DNA from: Nocardia xishanensis NBRC 101358
Lineage (GTDB): Bacteria; Actinomycetota; Actinomycetes; Mycobacteriales; Mycobacteriaceae
Direction of reading: 5' to 3'
Assembly: GCF_001613365.1 (NCBI RefSeq)
Contig: NZ_BDCF01000043.1
Coordinates: 1-64,000 of the forward strand
DNA length: 64,000 nucleotides
Of this stretch, positions 54,498 through 63,149 are shown one piece after another. The position numbers and the translations under genes are program-made. Position 1 is the stretch's first letter; every line of letters starts with the position of its first letter. The notes beneath the pieces are model-generated. The model was not told the origin of the DNA. It made no database searches and was given only the letters and a program-made list of their open reading frames with translations.

Positions 54498-55069
54498 TGC
54501 GCGACTCGGAGAGTTCGCATTCGACGGGCCGGCCGCACGCAGCGGACCGGCCCGATCCGGAGGCCGACCCCGGCCGTGGCAGACGCATCGGCATCGACGT
54601 CGGTAGCGTTCGCATCGGCGTGGCGTCGAGCGACCCGGACGGCATACTCGCGACCCCGGTGGAAACCGTTCCGCGCGCGAAGAAAAACGCGCGCGGAACG
54701 GCTGCGGCGACCGACATCTCGAGAATTGCCGAAATTGTGCGGGAATACGAGGCTGTCGAGGTTATTGTCGGCTTGCCGCGTACATTGCGCGGGGAAAAGG
54801 GAACCGCGGCGGGGTTGGCCATCGCGTTCGCCGAACGTTTGCGATCAGTAATTGCCCCCGTGCCGATCAGGCTTTCCGACGAACGTTTGACTACGGTGTC
54901 AGCTGCACGTGCATTGCGGGACAGTGGAGTTCGCGCGCGTGGCCAGCGGCAGGTGATCGATCAGGCGGCGGCCGTATCGATCCTGCAAGGATGGTTGGAC
55001 GAACGGAGTGCGGTGTTGAGGTCGGCCGAGGAAGCGGCGCGGGACGCGTCGTCCGGAGGCGATGCATGA
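54497..55069 (+). CDS. ruvX: RuvX/YqgF Holliday-junction resolvase-like protein
   Basis: A 190-residue RNase H-fold protein of the YqgF/RuvX family, linked to Holliday junction processing and 16S rRNA maturation. It shows GIDVGSVRIGVASSD (first catalytic Asp), VEVIVGLPRTLRGEKG (with the conserved Gly-Leu-Pro), SDERLTTVSA (catalytic Glu) and QVIDQAAAVSILQGWLD (second Asp). An unusual acidic/polar extension of about 30 residues precedes the domain. The ATG shares its A with the alaS stop (TGATG). The stop overlaps the mltG start. Confidence 0.9.
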
Positions 55070-56610
55070 CTGATCGATGGGCACGGGCCGAGGAGAGATA
55101 CCGACAACGCGAGGCCGATCGGCGCTACCGCAGGGACGACCGAGCCTGGGACAGAGACGGCGGAGACGCGAGCGGACGCGCGGCCGACGGGCCGGACGAC
55201 GAATGGGACGTCTACTACGACGACGACACCACGGTCATCCCGCGCTACACCGACGACGACGAGCTCGACTACGACAACGCGCCGCAGTACGAGGACGACG
55301 GCTACGACGACGAGCTGGACTACGAGGAGGAGCCGGAGCCGCAAGCGCCGCCCGCGCGCGCGCAGCGGTCGCTGTCTCGCAAGCCCGCCACCAAGGTCAA
55401 GGAGGCGCGGCCCCCGCGCGGTTCGCGCAAACGCTCCAGGGCGGCCTCGCGCAAGGCGGCCGAGCGGAAGCGCAAACGCCGCAACATGTGGCTGATCGGC
55501 GGTGTGCTCGTGGTGCTGCTGGTCGGCGCGGTGGGCTTCGCCGTCAAGCAACTGGCCGGGGAATTCGGCGCGCCCGAGGATTTCGCGGGCCCCGCGGGGC
55601 CGTTGGTCGTGGTGCAGGTGCACCCCGGTGACACTTCCTCGCAGATCGCCGAGACCATGGTCGAAAAGGGCGTCACCGCGAGCACCGGCGCGTTTTTTCA
55701 AGCGGCCGTGCGTAATTCGAATATGAGCTCGCTGCAGCCCGGGTACTACCAGATCCCCAGCCGCAGCCCCGCCGCCGAGGCGGTCGCTGCGTTGCTCGGC
55801 AAGAACGCGCGGGTCGGCAACCTGGTCATCTCGGAGGGACGTCAGCTACACGACCAGCACGACGTCAACACCGGGGCGCGCAAGGAGGGGATCTACACCA
55901 AGATCGCCGCCGCCAGCTGCATCGGCACCGGCGCACAGCAGAAGTGCGTTACCTACGAGGAGCTCGACGCGGCGGGCTCCAGCAGCGACCTGGCCGCGCT
56001 CGGTGTCCCGTCCTGGGCCGAGCAGTCGGTGCGCGAAGCGCCGGACCGCAAGCGCCAGATCGAAGGTCTGATCGCCGCGGGCACGTTGGATTTCGACCCC
56101 AGCGGCACGCCGCAGCAGATTCTGCGTCAGCTGATCACCGCGAGCGCCGCGAGTTACGAATCGACCGGGCTGCTGAAATCCGGCGCGGAGACCGGACTCA
56201 GCCCTTACGAGACGCTGACCGCGGCGTCTCTGGTGGAGCGTGAGGCGCTGCCGCAGGACATGCCGAAGGTCGCGCGGGTGATCGTGAACCGGCTCGAGGT
56301 CGAACAGCCGCTGCAGTTCGACTCCACGGTGAACTACTCGCTGGACCGCACCGAGGTCGCCACCACCGATGACGACCGGGCTACCCGTACACCGTGGAAC
56401 ACCTACGCGATGTCCGGGCTGCCCGCGAATCCGATCTCCGCGCCCTCGCTGAACGCATTGCGCGCCATGGAGAATCCGGAACCCGGCAACTGGCTGTACT
56501 TCGTGACGATCGACCAGAAAGGCACCACGCTGTTCACCGAGAGCTACTCCGAGCACCTGCGCAATATCGAAAAGGCAAGGCAGAGCGGAATTCTCGACAG
56601 TGGACGGTGA
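55066..56610 (+). CDS. mltG: Endolytic murein transglycosylase MltG (YceG-like)
   Basis: A 514-residue membrane-anchored transglycosylase thought to cut nascent peptidoglycan and set strand length. The cytoplasmic N-terminus (about 1-140) is strongly charged, with Asp/Tyr-rich acidic then Arg/Lys-rich basic stretches. One membrane segment (about 142-162) follows, then a LysM-like part (VVVQVHPGDTSSQIAETMVE) and the YceG domain with the catalytic Glu in LVEREA and NTYAMSGLPANPI near the end. A 140-residue disordered cytoplasmic tail is longer than in Gram-negative MltG. ATGA overlap with ruvX; its end overlaps aroE by 11 bases. Confidence 0.9.
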   Translation: MTDRWARAEERYRQREADRRYRRDDRAWDRDGGDASGRAADGPDDEWDVYYDDDTTVIPRYTDDDELDYDNAPQYEDDGYDDELDYEEEPEPQAPPARAQRSLSRKPATKVKEARPPRGSRKRSRAASRKAAERKRKRRNMWLIGGVLVVLLVGAVGFAVKQLAGEFGAPEDFAGPAGPLVVVQVHPGDTSSQIAETMVEKGVTASTGAFFQAAVRNSNMSSLQPGYYQIPSRSPAAEAVAALLGKNARVGNLVISEGRQLHDQHDVNTGARKEGIYTKIAAASCIGTGAQQKCVTYEELDAAGSSSDLAALGVPSWAEQSVREAPDRKRQIEGLIAAGTLDFDPSGTPQQILRQLITASAASYESTGLLKSGAETGLSPYETLTAASLVEREALPQDMPKVARVIVNRLEVEQPLQFDSTVNYSLDRTEVATTDDDRATRTPWNTYAMSGLPANPISAPSLNALRAMENPEPGNWLYFVTIDQKGTTLFTESYSEHLRNIEKARQSGILDSGR

Positions 56611-57433
56611 ATCGACCGGCGCGGTGACGACGCGGCGCAAGGCAGCGGTCCTCGGCAAGCCGATCGCGCATTCGCGGTCGCCCCAGCTGCACATGGCCGC
56701 GTACCGTGCGCTGGGCCTCGACTGGACCTACGAGCGCGTCGAATGCGCGGCCGAAGAGCTGCCCGGGCTGGTGGACGGGCTCGGACCGGAGTGGGTCGGC
56801 CTCTCTGTCACCATGCCCGGCAAGGAGGCGGCGCTTGCCTACGCCGACGAACGCACCGAACGGGCTGTGCTCGTGGGCTCAGCGAACACCCTGGTGCGCA
56901 CGGCCGAGGGCTGGCGCGCGGATTGCACCGACGTGGACGGCGTGCTCGGCGCGCTGCGTGGCGGGGGTGTCACCGAGATCGCGGAGGCGGTCGTCCTCGG
57001 TGCGGGCGGCACGGCCCGCCCCGCGCTGCTCGCGCTCTCCGAACTCGGCGCCCGGTCGGTCACCGTGATCGCCAGGAACGCCGGACGGGCCCGCGGCGCG
57101 CTGGAACTGGCCGACGAGCTCGGGATGGCGGCGCGTGTGATCGGTTTCGACGACGACGCCGTGCGCGACGCGAGCGCGAGCGCAGGAGCCGTGGTCAGCA
57201 CGATCCCGGCCGACGCGGGCGCGCTTGTCGCCGAGGCGGTGGCGGTCGCGCCCGTCGTGCTGGACGCGATCTACAACCCCTGGCCCACCCCGCTCGCCGC
57301 GGCTGTCGAACGGGCTGGGCACACGGTGGTGAGCGGGCTGCAGATGCTGCTGAACCAGGCGTACGGGCAGGTCGAGCAGTTCACCGGGCGTCCGGCGCCG
57401 CGCGCCGCCATGGCGGCCGCGCTGGACGCCTGA
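56600..57433 (+). CDS. aroE: Shikimate dehydrogenase
   Basis: A 277-residue NADP-dependent shikimate dehydrogenase, reducing 3-dehydroshikimate in the chorismate pathway. It shows IAHSRSPQLHMAAYRALG (substrate serines), SVTMPGKEAAL with the catalytic Lys, the catalytic Asp in DCTDVDGVLGAL, the Rossmann loop VVLGAGGTARPAL, and a C-terminal GLQMLLNQAYGQVEQFTG. GTG 56600 inside the mltG end gives the track-length protein; a later GTG (VTTRRKAAVLG) is also plausible. The other aro genes lie nearby on the opposite strand. Confidence 0.92.
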   Translation: MDGESTGAVTTRRKAAVLGKPIAHSRSPQLHMAAYRALGLDWTYERVECAAEELPGLVDGLGPEWVGLSVTMPGKEAALAYADERTERAVLVGSANTLVRTAEGWRADCTDVDGVLGALRGGGVTEIAEAVVLGAGGTARPALLALSELGARSVTVIARNAGRARGALELADELGMAARVIGFDDDAVRDASASAGAVVSTIPADAGALVAEAVAVAPVVLDAIYNPWPTPLAAAVERAGHTVVSGLQMLLNQAYGQVEQFTGRPAPRAAMAAALDA

Positions 57434-57499
57434 CGGCAGGGAAGTTTCTGACACCGGTTCTAGTTCTGCTCCGAAGGGCCGCGCGTTAAGGTGTTCCCC

Positions 57500-57973
57500 A
57501 TGAATGCTTGGGTAGTGCGGGCCGTTCTGCTCGGTGCGCTGGTCGTGGCGCTGCGCACCGTGCTCGGATTCGCGATGGTGCAGTGGCCGACGCAGGGCTC
57601 GTGGATGCGGATGCTGTGCCTGCTCGCACTGCTGATCGTCATCGTCGGCTGGGGCGTGCTCGACGGGCGAAGGGACCGCCGGGCGCATCCAGATCCGGAA
57701 CGCGGCTCGGACCTGACCATCCTGTGGCTGAAGGCGGCCGTGGCGGGCGGGCTCGGCAGCGGCGCGGTCTCCTGGGGGCTGGATTTCCTGCCTGGCTTCG
57801 ACCTCGGCGACAACGACCTGCTGTTCGAACTCACCGCGGGCGCGTCCTTCATCGTCCTGCTGATCTTCATCCCCGGACTGATCGGTGTGGGCATCGGCCG
57901 GATGCTGGCGGGACGGCGAGGCGGCAACGGCAGGTCTTCGCTCACCAAGAACCCCGCCCCGGCGGGCGCCTGA
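57500..57973 (+). CDS. Small four-helix membrane protein
   Basis: A 157-residue polytopic membrane protein with about four hydrophobic helices and a charged loop (GRRDRRAHPDPERGSD, near residues 55-70). Actinobacterial homologues are sometimes annotated as B-4DMT family transporters, a small drug/metabolite transporter-like group; no transport evidence is visible here. The start is ATG 57500. It follows aroE by 66 bases and ends before a strong hairpin. Confidence 0.65.
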   Translation: MNAWVVRAVLLGALVVALRTVLGFAMVQWPTQGSWMRMLCLLALLIVIVGWGVLDGRRDRRAHPDPERGSDLTILWLKAAVAGGLGSGAVSWGLDFLPGFDLGDNDLLFELTAGASFIVLLIFIPGLIGVGIGRMLAGRRGGNGRSSLTKNPAPAGA

Positions 57974-57982
57974 CCCCGAAAC

Positions 57983-58024
57983 GCGAAGCAGCGCCTCGCC
58001 GAGATCGGCGGGGTGCTGCTTCGC
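57983..58024. terminator. Bidirectional hairpin terminator
   Basis: GCGAAGCAGC (57983-57992) pairs with GCTGCTTCGC (58015-58024), with a nested CGCCGA/TCGGCG stem inside, between the convergent membrane-protein and aroB genes. Confidence 0.85.
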
Positions 58025-58043
58025 TATCGCGTTCTCTGTCTCG

Positions 58044-59165
58044 CTAGAGCAGGATCGCGCCGCCGCTCGGGCTCTCCTCGCGGGCGACAGCGGAGTAGGC
58101 CGCGGCGAGCAGGGTCGGATCCGGACCCTCCAGTCGACCCGGCTTGGCCAGGCCGTCGAGGACGACGAAACGCAGCACGCCGGAGCGGGTCTTCTTGTCG
58201 GTCTGCATGGCGTCCAGCAGCTGCGGAAGCGCGTCGGCGTCGTAGCTGGTCGGGAGGCCGACGCTGGCCAGGATGGCGCGGTGACGGTCGGCGGTCTCGT
58301 CGTCGAGGCGCCCGGCCAAGCGGCCCAGTTCGGCGGCGAACACCAGGCCGACGGAGACCGCGGCGCCGTGACGCCAGCGGTAGCGCTCCCTGCGCTCGAT
58401 CGCGTGGCCCAGCGTGTGGCCGTAGTTGAGGATCTCGCGCAGGCTGGATTCCTTCAGGTCGGCGGCGACCACGTCGGCCTTCACCTGGATGGCGCGGCGC
58501 ACGAGTTCGGGCAGCACGTCGCCGGTGGGATCGATCGCCGCCTCCGGATCACGCTCCACCAGGTCGAGGATTACCGGGTCGGCGATGAAACCGGCCTTGA
58601 TGATCTCGGCCATGCCCGCGACGATCTCGTTGCGCGGCACGGTCTCCAGCGTCACCAGGTCGACCAGTACGGCCGACGGCTCGTGGAAGGAACCGACCAG
58701 ATTCTTGCCCGCCTCGGTGTTGATGCCGGTCTTGCCGCCGACCGCCGCGTCCACCATGGCCAGCAGGGTGGTCGGCACGTGCACCACCTGCACGCCGCGC
58801 ATCCAGGTGGCGGCGACGAAGCCTGCCAGGTCGGTGGCCGCGCCGCCGCCCAGGCTCACCACCACGTCGTTGCGGGTCAACCCGATGCGGCCGAGCACCT
58901 CCCAGCAGAACCCGGCGACGGCTAGGTCCTTGCCCGCCTCGGCGTCCGGAATCTCGACGCGGTGCGCGTCGAGGCCGGTCTCGGCCAGTGCCTTGCGCAC
59001 GGCCTCCGCGGTCTCGGCCAGCGGCGGCTGATGGAAGATCGCGACCGTGCGTACGCCCTTGGTCGCACCCGTGACCGACTCGACGAGCTCGCCGAGCAAG
59101 CCGCGACCGATGATCACCGGGTACGGGTCGGCGGTGCGGACCTGGATACGACTCGGCTCTGTCAC
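58044..59165 (-). CDS. aroB: 3-dehydroquinate synthase
   Basis: A 373-residue NAD- and metal-dependent enzyme making 3-dehydroquinate from DAHP. It shows VVSLGGGAATDLAGFVAATW (NAD binding), VPTTLLAMVDAAVGGKTGIN, GAGFIAD-like KAGFIADPVIL, and the metal histidines in LNYGHTLGHAIE and YRWRHGAAVSVG. GTG 59165 shares one base with the aroK stop (TAGTG), so it is coupled to aroK. It is the last gene of aroC-aroK-aroB. Confidence 0.95.
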   Translation of the reverse strand: MTEPSRIQVRTADPYPVIIGRGLLGELVESVTGATKGVRTVAIFHQPPLAETAEAVRKALAETGLDAHRVEIPDAEAGKDLAVAGFCWEVLGRIGLTRNDVVVSLGGGAATDLAGFVAATWMRGVQVVHVPTTLLAMVDAAVGGKTGINTEAGKNLVGSFHEPSAVLVDLVTLETVPRNEIVAGMAEIIKAGFIADPVILDLVERDPEAAIDPTGDVLPELVRRAIQVKADVVAADLKESSLREILNYGHTLGHAIERRERYRWRHGAAVSVGLVFAAELGRLAGRLDDETADRHRAILASVGLPTSYDADALPQLLDAMQTDKKTRSGVLRFVVLDGLAKPGRLEGPDPTLLAAAYSAVAREESPSGGAILL

Positions 59166-60436
59166 TACTGCTCCGATTCTGTTCGTGCCGGTTGCTCGAG
59201 TGCTCGCCCGCGGGCGCGGCGAGCGCGGGCGCGCCGGGCGCGGCCGCTGGAAGTGGTCTTCGTTGCTGATTCTGCCGCCGCCGGGTGCGTGCTCGACTCG
59301 GTGGGTGCGGGGGACGCGGCTCGGCGCCCGGGCCGATCGCGGCCGGTGGCAGGCTTGTCCGTCGCCGACGCCGCGTACTTCGGTGCCGGGTTTGCCGAAT
59401 CGTCTTGTCCCGCAAGCGGAACAGCTGCCTTGGCCGCGCCGCCGGGGTTCGGCGCACCGGCGGGTCGGCACGCCCTGGGACGGCGGGCTCGACCCGAGGC
59501 GGGTGTCGCGCCGGTCTCGTCGGATCGTGCGCTGGAGGTGACGAGCCGGGGGAGCCAGGTCCTGGTCTCCGAGACAGGTGCGGTGGCCGCGGCGCGATTC
59601 GGTTCGGCCGATGGCGTGCGGGCCGAGGATCGCCTGCGGCGCGGGCGGCGGCGTGCGCTGGAAGCCGTGCCTTCGGCGGCGGTTGCGGTGGTCGAGGCGT
59701 CGGATCGTGCGCCCGCCGCCTGCGCGTTCTCGCCGTTCTCCTTCTCCGAGGCGCCGTTTTCCTTGGCCGATGCGCGGCGAGCGGCCGCACGCGCCCTGGC
59801 GCGGCGACGGGCTCGGGATCGGCTGTTGCCCTGGCCTTCCGGAGTGCGGTCGGCGCCGGGATTCGCCGCGGGGGCTTCCGGTTCGGGGTCCGCGCTCGGC
59901 GTGACGGGCTCGATGCCCAGCTTGTCCAGGATCATCCGCACCACGCGACCGGGGCTGCGCCCGTCGGTGCGCACCCGCACCGTGGCCACCTCGCGGTACA
60001 GTGGGCGGCGCTTGCGCATCAGCTCCCGGTACTTCGCGCCGGGGTCGTCGCCGTTGAGCAGCGGGCGCTGGTTGCTCGCGCCGGTGCGCCGCAGCCCCTC
60101 GGCCACGCTGATCTCCAGGTACACCACCGTCCGATTGCGCAGCAGCGCCCTGGTGTCCTTGGACAGCACCGCGCCGCCGCCGAGCGAGACCACGCCGCGC
60201 TCGGCGAGAATGGCGCGACGCACCACCCGCTCCTCGATACGGCGGAATTCCGGTTCCCCGTCGGCGGCGAAGATCTCGGGGATGGTGCGACCGGTTTCGC
60301 GCTCGATGCCCGCGTCGGTGTCGTACAGCTCGACGCCGAGTTCCTTGGCGAGCTTGCGGCCGATCGTCGATTTCCCCGCCCCCGGCGGTCCGACCAGCAC
60401 CACGCGCGGTGCGCGCGGATCGGTCTGCACGATCAT
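59165..60436 (-). CDS. aroK: Shikimate kinase with long basic C-terminal extension
   Basis: A 423-residue protein whose first roughly 175 residues are a complete shikimate kinase. It has Walker A GPPGAGKS (16-23), the Asp pair in YDTDAG, substrate arginines in EFRRIEE and SLGGGAV, RPLL (Arg124) and RKRRPLY in the lid region. About 248 further residues, Ala/Arg/Pro/Ser-rich and probably disordered, follow without a stop. Typical shikimate kinases, including the M. tuberculosis enzyme, end near 170-180 residues. The tail has several Arg clusters (RSRARRRARARAAARR) that could bind nucleic acid or acidic partners. ATGA overlap with aroC upstream; TAGTG overlap with aroB downstream. Confidence 0.92.
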   Translation of the reverse strand: MIVQTDPRAPRVVLVGPPGAGKSTIGRKLAKELGVELYDTDAGIERETGRTIPEIFAADGEPEFRRIEERVVRRAILAERGVVSLGGGAVLSKDTRALLRNRTVVYLEISVAEGLRRTGASNQRPLLNGDDPGAKYRELMRKRRPLYREVATVRVRTDGRSPGRVVRMILDKLGIEPVTPSADPEPEAPAANPGADRTPEGQGNSRSRARRRARARAAARRASAKENGASEKENGENAQAAGARSDASTTATAAEGTASSARRRPRRRRSSARTPSAEPNRAAATAPVSETRTWLPRLVTSSARSDETGATPASGRARRPRACRPAGAPNPGGAAKAAVPLAGQDDSANPAPKYAASATDKPATGRDRPGRRAASPAPTESSTHPAAAESATKTTSSGRARRARARRARGRALEQPARTESEQ

Positions 60437-61641
60437 TGCGGCCGACTGTCCGCCGGAACGTGCGGGCGGATGCCGATCCGCTTGACGTAGCTGGTGATGT
60501 TCTCGACGGTCTCGTTCAGCGAGTCGCCGCCGAACTTCTCCAGCGCGGCCTGCGCGACCACCAGGGCCACCATCGCCTCGGCCACCACGCCCGCGGCGGG
60601 CACGGCGCACACGTCCGAGCGCTGGTGGATGGCCACGGCCTCCTCGCCGGTGCTCATGTCGACGGTGGACAGCGCGCGCGGAACCGTGGAGATCGGCTTC
60701 ATCGCCGCGCGCACCCGCAGCGCTTCGCCGTTGGTCATGCCGCCTTCCAGGCCGCCCGCGCGGTTGGTCGAGCGCAGCACGCCGTCCGGGCCGGGGCGCA
60801 TCTCGTCGTGCGCCTGGCTGCCGCGCCTGCGCGCGGTCTCGAAACCGTCGCCGACCTCGACGCCCTTGATGGCCTGGATACCCATGAGCGCAGCCGCCAG
60901 CCGGGAATCGAGACGGTTCTCGCCGCTGACGAACGAGCCGAGCCCGACGGGAAGACCTTCCACGATCACCTCGACGACGCCGCCGAGGGTGTCGCCGTCC
61001 TTCTTGGCCGCCTCGATCTCGGCGATCATCGCCGCCTCGGCGTCGGCGTCGAACGCGCGCACCGGGCTGGCGTCGACGGCGTCCAGATCCGCGGCGGTCG
61101 GCGTCACGCCGGTGGTGTTGGCGGCGCCGCCGATCGAGACCACGTGCGAGACCACCTCGACGCCGAAGGCCTGGCGCAGGAAGTTGCGCGCCACGGTCCC
61201 CGCCGCGACGCGGGCGGCCGTCTCCCGCGCGCTCGCGCGCTCGAGCACGTTGCGCGCGTCGTCGAAGCCGTACTTGAGCATGCCCGAGTAGTCGGCGTGA
61301 CCGGGGCGGGGCCGGGTCAGCGGAGCGTTGCGAGCAAGATCCTCCAGCTCGGCGGGATCGACGGGGTCGGCGGACATGACGGTCGTCCACTTGGGCCACT
61401 CGGAGTTGGCCACCTCGATGGCGACCGGACCGCCCATGGTGCGCCCGTGTCGCACGCCGCCGATCATCGTGACCTTGTCGGCCTCGAACTTCATCCGGGC
61501 GCCGCGCCCGTACCCGAGCCTGCGGCGCGCCAGCTGAGCGGAGATGTCCTCGGACGTCACTTCGACACCCGCGACCATCCCGTCGAGGATGGCGACAAGG
61601 GCGGGACCATGGGATTCTCCGGCAGTTATCCAGCGCAGCAC
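60433..61641 (-). CDS. aroC: Chorismate synthase
   Basis: A 402-residue FMN-dependent chorismate synthase, the last common step to aromatic amino acids. It shows LRWITAGESHGPALVAILDG (N-terminal signature), RRRLGYGRGARMKFEAD, GHADYSGMLKYGFDDARNVLERASARETAARVAAG, GLGSFVSGENRLDSRLAAAL, and RSTNRAGGLEGGMTNGE. I chose GTG 61641, which gives the standard N-terminus; ATG 61650 adds three residues. It is the first gene of the aroCKB run. A 767-bp non-coding gap with a repeat array lies upstream. Confidence 0.95.
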   Translation of the reverse strand: MLRWITAGESHGPALVAILDGMVAGVEVTSEDISAQLARRRLGYGRGARMKFEADKVTMIGGVRHGRTMGGPVAIEVANSEWPKWTTVMSADPVDPAELEDLARNAPLTRPRPGHADYSGMLKYGFDDARNVLERASARETAARVAAGTVARNFLRQAFGVEVVSHVVSIGGAANTTGVTPTAADLDAVDASPVRAFDADAEAAMIAEIEAAKKDGDTLGGVVEVIVEGLPVGLGSFVSGENRLDSRLAAALMGIQAIKGVEVGDGFETARRRGSQAHDEMRPGPDGVLRSTNRAGGLEGGMTNGEALRVRAAMKPISTVPRALSTVDMSTGEEAVAIHQRSDVCAVPAAGVVAEAMVALVVAQAALEKFGGDSLNETVENITSYVKRIGIRPHVPADSRPQ

Positions 61642-61816
61642 GCTCTCCATCCTTCCATGTCGGCACGGTCGGACCCGCATCCGGTCCGCCGTGATCACAG
61701 GCACGTCATCGGCGCGAACCCACGCCAGAGTCCTCTCCGTGAGTATCGCCGCCCGGCCGCGAGACGCACCCCCGCTCGGTGCTGCGCGCCGTCACCGCCG
61801 GAAGCCGCCGCGACGT

Positions 61817-62231
61817 GAGCAGCGGTCCGGGAGGAGCAGCGGCCCGGAAGGACCCATGGCGTGGATGGAAGAGCCGCGGCCTGGCGGAAGCAGCGGCCTG
61901 GGAGGAGCCGTGGCCTGGCAGGAGGAGCAGCCCGGAAGGAGCCATGGCCGTGGCAGGAGGAGCCGTGGCCTGGCGGGAGCAGCGGCCTGGAAGCAGCCGT
62001 GGCCTGGCAGGAGGAGCAGCGGCGCGGGAGGAGCCGCGGCCCGGCGAGAGGGGCCGTGGCCCGGTGGGAGCAGCGGCCTGGGAGGAGCCGTGGCCTGGCA
62101 GAGGAGCAGTCCTGAAGGACCCATGGCGTGGCAGGAGGAGCCGTGGCCCGGCGGGAGCAGCGGCGCGGGAGGAGCCACGGCCTGGCGAAAGGAGCTGCGG
62201 CCCGGAAGGAACCGCGCCCGGCAGGAGCCGG
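61817..62231. repeat. Quasi-tandem array of about 24 purine-rich 17/20-nt units
   Basis: About 24 degenerate units, mostly 17 or 20 bases, follow one another with the form GGAGCMGYGGCCYGG (for example GAGGAGCCGTGGCCTGG, repeated exactly at two places). One longer segment around AAGGACCCATGGCGTGG recurs near 61849 and 62113. All six frames stay open through most of the array because of its composition, so the overlapping long ORFs here are not taken as genes. The rest of the 61642-62408 gap between aroC and the prepilin peptidase gene shows no recognisable gene. Confidence 0.8.
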
Positions 62232-62408
62232 AGAACCCAAGCGCCAGAGAGGTCCGGAGCCCGGTCCCCTCCGAATGACCCTGCGCCCCACCTGGGCGAT
62301 ACTCCCGACCTTGGCGAACGTGCCGCAGGGCACGGTGGACGAGCGGATCGCCGCACCAGCGATAAGGCCCGGTAATTCCACGAGAACCGCACCGTCGCCG
62401 ACCATGCG

Positions 62409-62861
62409 TCATCCGCTGGGCACCGCCAAGGCGATCAGCGTCGCCAGGCACATGGACGGGCCGTGCGCCACGGTCTCGCGCCGCACCCCCATCCCCGGGG
62501 CGATCCGCCGGCGAACCACCATCACCGAGGCGATGCCCGCCGTGAACACCGGCCCCGCGAGCGCCGCCCACGCCCATGCCTGCGCTCCGCCCAAACCGGC
62601 GGCCGCGCCGAGCCCCACCGCCAGCTTCGCATCGCCCGCGCCGAGGCAGGCGGGTGCGACGAGATGCACCGCGAGATAGGGCGCGGCGAGGAGCGCGGCC
62701 CCCGCCGCCGCGGCTGTGAATTGTGTTGTGAACAGGGCGTATCCGAAGACGGCGAACGCACCCCATCCGGTCAGCGCGTTGGGGAGTCTGCGTTGCCGAA
62801 GATCGAAAAGGCTCAGCACCGCACACCATCCCGTGAGCACCGCGAACGCTATGTATGGCAT
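62409..62861 (-). CDS. A24-type prepilin peptidase (TadV/CpaA-like)
   Basis: A 150-residue polytopic aspartic protease of the type IV prepilin peptidase family, lacking the N-terminal methyltransferase domain. The first catalytic Asp lies in LFDLRQRRLPNALT and the second in GAGDAKLAVGLG. Such short forms process Flp/Tad-type pilins. No pilin or Tad secretion gene is in the window, so its substrate must be elsewhere. M. tuberculosis has a comparable gene in the same neighbourhood. The start is ATG 62861; longer upstream frames are unsupported. Confidence 0.8.
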   Translation of the reverse strand: MPYIAFAVLTGWCAVLSLFDLRQRRLPNALTGWGAFAVFGYALFTTQFTAAAAGAALLAAPYLAVHLVAPACLGAGDAKLAVGLGAAAGLGGAQAWAWAALAGPVFTAGIASVMVVRRRIAPGMGVRRETVAHGPSMCLATLIALAVPSG

Positions 62862-63137
62862 GCGATCCACCCTTGTTGATGCGTGGACTGTTTCGTAGCG
62901 GCCGATGCGAAATGTGCATAACCGCAGCGCATGTGAACATCGATCGGATCGGAATCGCCCGGAAGCCGAGGGTGCCCGCAGTTCGACAGTCGCCGGAGAA
63001 TCCGGGGTTTCACCTGCTGTCGGCGATACGACGGCTGATCCCACGAATTCGCGCTCGCGCCGCGTAGCGGCCCTCCGTCCGGGCCCGCCGAGGTGACGGT
63101 TCGGGTGTTGGACTGCCGCACCACCACGTGTCGGCGG

Positions 63138-63143
63138 TAACTT
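63138..63143 (+). promoter_or_regulatory. -10 element of leaderless pepQ
   Basis: TAACTT lies six bases before ATG 63150, with no Shine-Dalgarno, as expected for a leaderless mRNA. Confidence 0.5.
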
Positions 63144-63149
63144 TGACCC

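Noticed and set aside
58962..60490. Long rightward frames opposite aroK.
   Set aside because: They are shadows of the GC-rich aroK tail and lack initiation signals.
59165..61666. An 833-codon leftward frame spanning aroK and the aroC region.
   Set aside because: Only the part from ATG 60436 encodes AroK; upstream of that the frame runs antisense-free through aroC in another phase and has no protein-like features.
61817..62231. Possible CRISPR array.
   Set aside because: Units are 17-20 bases without unique spacers between conserved repeats, and no cas gene is nearby.
61544..62940. Several overlapping 200-380 codon frames on both strands around the aroC upstream gap.
   Set aside because: They arise from the purine-rich repeat array, which leaves every frame open, and none has a recognisable domain or ribosome-binding site.
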